Source of the DNA: Torymus aiolomorphi
Taxonomy: Eukaryota; Arthropoda; Insecta; Hymenoptera; Torymidae
Assembly: GCA_036365515.1 (NCBI GenBank)
Contig: CM070874.1
Coordinates: 243,294,430 to 243,358,429, forward strand
Direction: 5' to 3'
Length of the DNA: 64,000 nt
Each line of letters starts with the position of its first letter. The stretch's first letter is position 1. A program made the position numbers and the translations under genes. The notes beneath the pieces are model-generated. The model ran no database searches. It was given only the letters and a program-made list of their open reading frames with translations, and was not told the origin of the DNA. This document shows, in pieces, positions 59,039 through 64,000 of the stretch.

Positions 59039-59125
59039 TAAGCAGGGCTTTCATACGATAAATTCTGTAAGCAGGGCTTTCATACGATAAATTCTGTAAG
59101 CAGGGCTTTCATACGATAAGACGTT
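59039..59125. repeat. 29-bp tandem triplication
   Basis: AAGCAGGGCTTTCATACGAT plus AAATTCTGT is repeated; the third copy resumes the original sequence. The extra 58 bp break the reading frame of the nuclease-type gene. Confidence 0.9.
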
Positions 59126-60561
59126 CAAATCGCTTTTGGTGCGGATTATGGTCTGATATGACCATCGAGCAGGTTTTGATGCGGTCAATGAAATGCGCTG
59201 GAGGCTTGACACACGGCCGTGGACTCACGGAAAATGTCATTGGAAAATGGGTGTTGTCAAGGGCAGCTGCATTAGAGGTCAGCAATGCCATAGAGCTATT
59301 TTGCAACATGACATTTGCTACATCTGAACAGCATGTCGACAATCGAGTTTCTCGTATCTCCAGAGACGCAGATGACTTAAAAAAACTGTAGGACTTTTTT
59401 AATACATTTGATCCATTCCCAGAAAGCGATAAATTAATTGGTATATATTCCGGAGAGATTGGTGATTTATCGCTCGTGAATTGCCACAAAGCTTTTGAAT
59501 TAGGAAAGATTTTGATGGATGAGGCGTCAAATAAAAAGTTTACTGACGTAAAATATAAAAGAAGCAGTAAAGTTACCCATTTGGCAGCTGCGAACTCCAC
59601 TATAAAAAATAGTGAAAATGAGGATGTGTATATCTCACCGTTGCTAATTTTCCAAAAAATTTCGCTCAATATTCAAAACCAAGACGATATGAAAGAGTAT
59701 TGTAGTTCGTATGAACTATCGCCGATTCCGCTGTCATTGTTTGATGAAAATGGCATGCGGAAAATATCTAAATCCGCATTCTACCTCAATTTTGATTCAT
59801 TACCGAGTATAAACGTACCATCAAAGATAACACATGTTGTCGACGGCGGATTATTTTTGCATAGAGTCGTGTGGCAAAGTAACACGAAAATGGCAGAAAT
59901 AATAAATACCTACGTTTCGTATGTGACAAGACATTACAGCGAAAATAGTTATATTATTTTTGATGGATATCCCGACGACAATAAAACATCAACAAATTCT
60001 GTAGAGCGTTCGCGTAGGCAATTGAAGAATATAGGTCGTGAAATTGCTTTCTATAGCAATACAACGATTGTTGTTAATCAAAAGCAATTTTTGAGCAGTG
60101 AAAAAAATAAAACGAGATTAATAAATATGCTTTATTTAACTCTAAATGCTGTACGATTTCAAACAAAAATAGCCCCGGAGGACGCGGATCGGTTAATAGT
60201 AATGTCTGCGATAAATAATGCCCGCGCTGATTATAAAACAACTGTGGTGATTGTGGGCGAAGACATAGACTTGCTAGTTATTTTTTCAGAACTGGCAGAG
60301 AACATTAACAACATTTATTTTTGTAAAGAAAACAAAGGCTCAACACCAAATCAGTATTTTAATAGTAATAGTTTCAAATATCCCTTTTTAAGAAATAGAA
60401 TAACAATTTTACATCCATTTTCTGGCTGCGATACAACCCCTTGTTTTTATAGAATAGGCAAAAATAAATTAATAGATACAGTTAACCACGAAAAATTATT
60501 AGATTTATCTGCAGTATTTTATGAAAAAAATGCCAGTTCTGAAAAAATAGCTAGCATATAA

Positions 60562-61272
60562 TAAGTAACCATATAATTGAAATTTCTTTCTTCTACATAA
60601 TTATTCAAAATATTTCTAATAGAAGGATATAATAGATATAATATTGAAAAGTTAAATAAAATGCAGCATTTTTAAATATAAAACTCGTCAAAATATACAA
60701 TAAATTTTGAACAAGTGGCCGAAGTTAAGAAAGTCAAATTCAGTAAAAATCTATTATAGAATCTTTATTGTACCAATTGTAAATATTTTGATAGTGAAAC
60801 TTTAGTCTTAATACATGCATTGAATTATTTTATGATAGTAAAAATTATGTTTTGATTTTAATTTTTAGAATTACTGTTACATTACTGTTATTCTAATATA
60901 TAAAATGTGACATGCTGACGATTTAATCAGTTAAGTTAAGTGTAAAAAAATATTCATACGAGTGAATAGAAGTAGTACTTTATTTATAATAATAACGTTT
61001 AGCAACTATTTAATGCTAATAAAATAGTGTATCTTGTAGACAAAACATTGACAAACAATAACGAATTCCCATGCACTTACAAAGGAATTTAGTAAAATGT
61101 TTTCCTCAAAAGTTTTGGATGTCTGAATACTTTTTACACTTACTGTACATTCATACTATTGTACATTCCTACACTGTTATGGCTATAAAAAGGCTATAAT
61201 AACTAAAACTTTTACAGGTTTATACTGCGACTCAACGTATCTAAAAGAAGAAAGAAAATATTTTCCATAAAT
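60562..61272. other. no gene recognised
   Basis: AT-rich spacer between the nuclease-type gene and the second DDE transposase. A TIR for the latter was not identified here. Confidence 0.4.
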
Positions 61273-62155
61273 ATGAACTTAGTAAATGCGATGAATGTTT
61301 TATTTATTTTAAACAGTATGTTTCAAGATCAAGAAAAGAAATTACCTGTTAATGACGCTGAAAGAAATGTTGCTAATATAGTGTATAATATTATAATATC
61401 AAGTATAAATGATCGTAGTATTTACGAAGAAACGGAAGAATTTCTATATTATGATGATACCTACGAACCTTACGATGACATACCTGCAGATGATTCATGA
61501 AGATATCCATGCAGAAGATATGATAACACCCGAAACTGAAAATCAATGTAGGACCGAATCAGAGAGTATTAATTTTGACTACAAAAAGCAAGCTGTGGAG
61601 TATTGGTTAAGTAGTAAAAACAAGTTAAAATTTGAAACAGTCCAAAATCGATTAAAAAAATTAAAAACAGCACGTCAGCTGTGTAGATGGAGAGATCAAG
61701 TGGCAATAGGAGGAAGTAGGATCGATAAATTGAAAAAATTGAGGAATATTGTTTACAGAAATTTAACGTAGCCAGATCGAATAGAATACCCATTCATGAC
61801 ATTGATGTAAGACGTATGGCAAAAGAAAAAGCATTAGAGTTAAACTTCAATGAATTTAAAGCTTCTAGACACTGGTTAAATGAATTTAAACGGCGATTTA
61901 ATATCGTTTCTCGAAAAATAACAAAAATTATTACTAAAAAATCTATAGATGATTCAGAAGAATGGTCAGCACAAAAACAGGAATTTCGCAATAGAGTAAA
62001 AAATGCCATCATAAAATATGATGCAAAACGTATTTATAACTCCGACCAAAGTGGTTTTAATTACGATATATACAGTGGTGGAACCCTCAATCTTAGAGGA
62101 GATAAAAGTGTAGAGAGTATAGTGCAATCAGTGCATTCGACAACTCATTCTTATA

Positions 62156-63449
62156 CGAGGGTCATTTGACAAGTACCTAGCCTCACCGCCAGATGGTGCC
62201 ACTATCGCACCAGAAATACACTACAGTGCAGTATCTTCCTGTAAACGGTTACAGACGAAATTTCAGCCGGATCGGAGTTGTAGTTTATTTTTGAGAGCGT
62301 GTGAAAGCAAATGTGTCCGTTGATTTTTGAAAACATGGAGAAAGAACAATATCGGTCGGTGATTCGATTCTTGTTTTTTGAAGGGAAATCGCGCAGTGAA
62401 ATTAAAGAACTCTTGGATGCAGTGTATGGGGATGCTTCTCCTTCGATGGCGACCGTTAAATTTTGGTATAACGAGTTTCAACGTGGCCGTACGTCGGTTT
62501 TTGATGATCCACGCCCAGGTGCTCCGAAAACAGCCACTACGGAGGAGAACGTGACAAAAATACACGATATCGTTTTGTCAGACCGCCGATTAAAGTTGCA
62601 CGAGATAGCTGCGATAGTAGGCATCTCAGAAGAATGCGTGTGGCATATCCTACATGAGATTTTAGGCATGAGGAAGCTGTCAGCAAGGTGGGTGCCGCGT
62701 TTGCTGACTGCAGACAACAAGCGCATCCGTGTGACCAGTTCAGAGCAGTGTTTGGAGCTGTTTAATCGCAATCCAAAAGAGTTTTTGTGTCGTTACGTGA
62801 CCGTCGACGAAACATGGATTTACTACTACACTCCAGAGACCAAGGAGCAGTCAAAACAGTGGACCTTACCCGGTGAACCTGCTCCGAAGAAGGCGAAGAC
62901 GGTCCCGTCGGCCGGAAAGGTGATGGCCACTGTTTTCTGGGATTCTCAAGGTGTGATTTTTATTGACTATCTGGAGAAGGGCAAAACGGTCACAGGACAG
63001 TACTACGCCGAACTATTGAGCCGATTTGACGCCGTGTTAGAAGAAAAACGGCCCCATTTGTCTAAAAAGAAAGTGCTTTTCCACCACGATAATGCACCGG
63101 CTCACACTTCTGCACTCGCCACGGCTAAATTGGTCGAATTACGCTACGAACTGCTGCCCCATCCACCGTATTCTCCAGATTTGGCTCCGTGCGACTTTCT
63201 TTTGTTTCCGAACCTAAAAAATTCGCTCGCCGGGAAGAGATTCCACTCCAATAACGAAATAATCGCCGCCACGGAGGACTATTTTGCAAACCAAGAGAAA
63301 ACATTTTTTTCAACGGGGTTAAAAAAATTGGAACACCGCTGGACCAAGTGTATTCAACTAAAAGGAGACTACATTGAAAAATAAATTTTATTTTTTGTAA
63401 AATTTGGGTGTTTTCATTTGTAGGCTAGGTACTTATCAAATGAACCTCG
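62156..63449 (+). mobile_element. mariner element, 1294 bp, TA duplication
   Basis: Imperfect inverted ends CGAGGGTCATTTGACAAGTA and (complement of the right end) CGAGGTTCATTTGATAAGTA. TA is duplicated at 62154-62155 and 63450-63451. Excision rejoins the host codons as HSYTIQPT, the reading found in the paralogue. Size and structure are typical of mariner. Confidence 0.95.
62335..63384 (+). CDS. mariner transposase, 349 aa, apparently intact
   Basis: I chose the ATG at 62335 (MEKEQYRSVIRFLF), the usual mariner start; an upstream in-frame ATG at 62311 would add eight residues. The N-terminal two helix-turn-helix units (about 1-110) bind the inverted repeats. The catalytic domain carries VDETWIYYY (first Asp), FHHDNAPAHTS (second Asp) and YSPDLAPCDFLLFPNLK (third Asp), with exactly 34 residues between the second and third, the D34D signature. 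The linker motif is degenerate (SARWVPRLL for a typical WVPHxL). No stop or frameshift across 349 codons. It would catalyse cut-and-paste transposition at TA. Probably a recent arrival, possibly active. Confidence 0.93.
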   Translation: MEKEQYRSVIRFLFFEGKSRSEIKELLDAVYGDASPSMATVKFWYNEFQRGRTSVFDDPRPGAPKTATTEENVTKIHDIVLSDRRLKLHEIAAIVGISEECVWHILHEILGMRKLSARWVPRLLTADNKRIRVTSSEQCLELFNRNPKEFLCRYVTVDETWIYYYTPETKEQSKQWTLPGEPAPKKAKTVPSAGKVMATVFWDSQGVIFIDYLEKGKTVTGQYYAELLSRFDAVLEEKRPHLSKKKVLFHHDNAPAHTSALATAKLVELRYELLPHPPYSPDLAPCDFLLFPNLKNSLAGKRFHSNNEIIAATEDYFANQEKTFFSTGLKKLEHRWTKCIQLKGDYIEK

Positions 63450-64000
63450 TACTATCCAACCTACTGTATCTGCTGAAGGAAAACTTCTATCACCCTTCTT
63501 TTTAATCATGCAAGAACCAAAGGAAGAGTTTGGAACTGTACTCAGAAAAAATTTATTTGCAGCAGAAAATGTTTATGTAATGGCATCGAAATCAGGTAAA
63601 TTGACTAAAGAATATGTTGAGACTTGGGCGAAAGATGTATATTTTCCATCAACTACCATAACAAGTACCCTATTCTTGAGTCACTGCCTAGATATAATTT
63701 ATAAAGTAAAACCGGAACATAAAACCTTAACGATTCTACAAATTCCACAAAGAACAACAAGTGAACTTCAACCGCTTGATATTTACGGTTTTCGAATGTG
63801 GAAGAACTTCGTTCGAACGTTTTCGGATATGATATTTCTAACAAATGAGGATCTCAACTTACACGATAGAAATAATATAATCAAAATGCATTCATTAGTA
63901 CATAATCAATTATCAAGTCCCAGGTTTCAAAATTTATTTAAATATGCTTGATACGCCGCCGGTTACATTGATGAAAGGCCAGAAAAAATTGAAAACCCAA

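Larger units (their letters stand above)
55520..60561 (+). pseudogene. decayed repeat-type gene with Cys/His N-terminus and PIN/FEN-like nuclease C-terminus
   Basis: Exon 1 (55520-55566; MELTDETEASTSTNVR) joins in phase to exon 2 at 56635 across a 1.07-kb GT/AG intron. The N-terminal part (56657 on) has CLLCDKP, HKTCQTLY and CFFCSNQCHSC, a Cys/His cluster. The middle is helical and unrecognised. From 59158 come HGRGLTENVIGKW and FATSEQHVDNRVSRISRD. The C-terminal part (59476-60561) has VVDGGLFLHRV, PEDADRLIV, VVIVGEDIDLLVIF and HPFSGCDTT: acids spaced as in PIN/FEN-like nucleases. Breaks: frameshifts near 58230 and 58750, a 29-bp triplication at 59039-59125, and a TAG at 59389-59391. The C-terminus stops early. 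I know this architecture as uncharacterised multi-copy proteins of invertebrates; mobile-element origin is likely but unproven. Confidence 0.7.
61273..64000 (+). pseudogene. second DDE_1/pogo-like transposase, degenerate and split by mariner
   Basis: Starts MNLVNAMNVLFILNSMF, shifts frame near 61495 and 61755, and continues through YKKQAVEYWLSSKN, LRKLKT-type HTH, ASRHWLNEFKRRFNIVSRKI and YNSDQSGFNYDIYSGGTL to HSYT. There the mariner interrupts (62156-63449). After it come PTVSAEGKLLSPFFLI, GKLTKEYVETWAKDVYFP and LQPLDIYGFRMWKNFV. A stop follows at KYA (63949-63951) and coding similarity continues to the window edge. The second catalytic site reads LFLSHCLD rather than LLxDSW. Paralogous to 46947-48537, but the intron there (between GKPNS and ELFKAWLK) is absent here: the frame runs straight through. 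Confidence 0.85.

Overview
The window reads as a repeat-dense, AT-rich stretch of an arthropod nuclear genome, most likely an insect. The evidence is spliced genes with GT/AG introns, a mariner element, a Ty1/copia element primed by an animal initiator-Met tRNA, a non-LTR fragment with a poly(A) tail, and broken copies of conserved animal genes. A parasitoid wasp or other hymenopteran would fit, but nothing here proves the order. No bacterial-type operon, CRISPR array or replication origin is visible.

Layout. 0-8 kb: no host gene; short tandem repeats, a phased array of GC-rich hairpins, dispersed hairpins, small TA-flanked elements and a nested 1.2-kb palindrome. 8.2-11.6 kb: one long intact reading frame joining a Mutator-type DDE transposase, a YqaJ-like PD-(D/E)XK nuclease and a Ulp1-type cysteine protease; a minisatellite follows. 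12-24.9 kb: foldback elements, long imperfect palindromes and a possible microexon pair. 25.0-26.65 kb: the best host-like gene, five exons on the minus strand (361 aa, charged, RS-like and coiled coil, unrecognised). 28.4-30.8 kb: broken exons resembling glucosidase II beta and, twice, REI1/ZNF622. 31-40 kb: palindromes, a LINE 3' end, a minisatellite, the decayed C-terminal half of a repeat-type protein, microsatellites and more hairpins.

41.01-52.42 kb: one Copia retrotransposon with 5-bp target duplications (ATAAG). It carries two later insertions: a 930-bp long-TIR element (TA duplication) in the 5' LTR, and a 5.4-kb DDE transposon (TCA duplication) with about 0.9-kb terminal inverted repeats in the reverse transcriptase. 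Removing them rejoins the host sequence exactly. 55.5-60.6 kb: a decayed spliced gene with an N-terminal Cys/His cluster and a C-terminal PIN/FEN-like nuclease. 61.3-64 kb: a second, degenerate relative of the DDE transposase, split at a TA by a mariner whose transposase is uninterrupted.

The most unusual pattern is a family of about ten large hairpins scattered from 1 to 56 kb. They share a terminal motif close to AATAGTATATTRYG and an apical CGAG-GAAG-CGAG palindrome, while the stem between them differs between subfamilies. Two fill or sit in introns, and one two-hairpin unit occurs twice in the same order.
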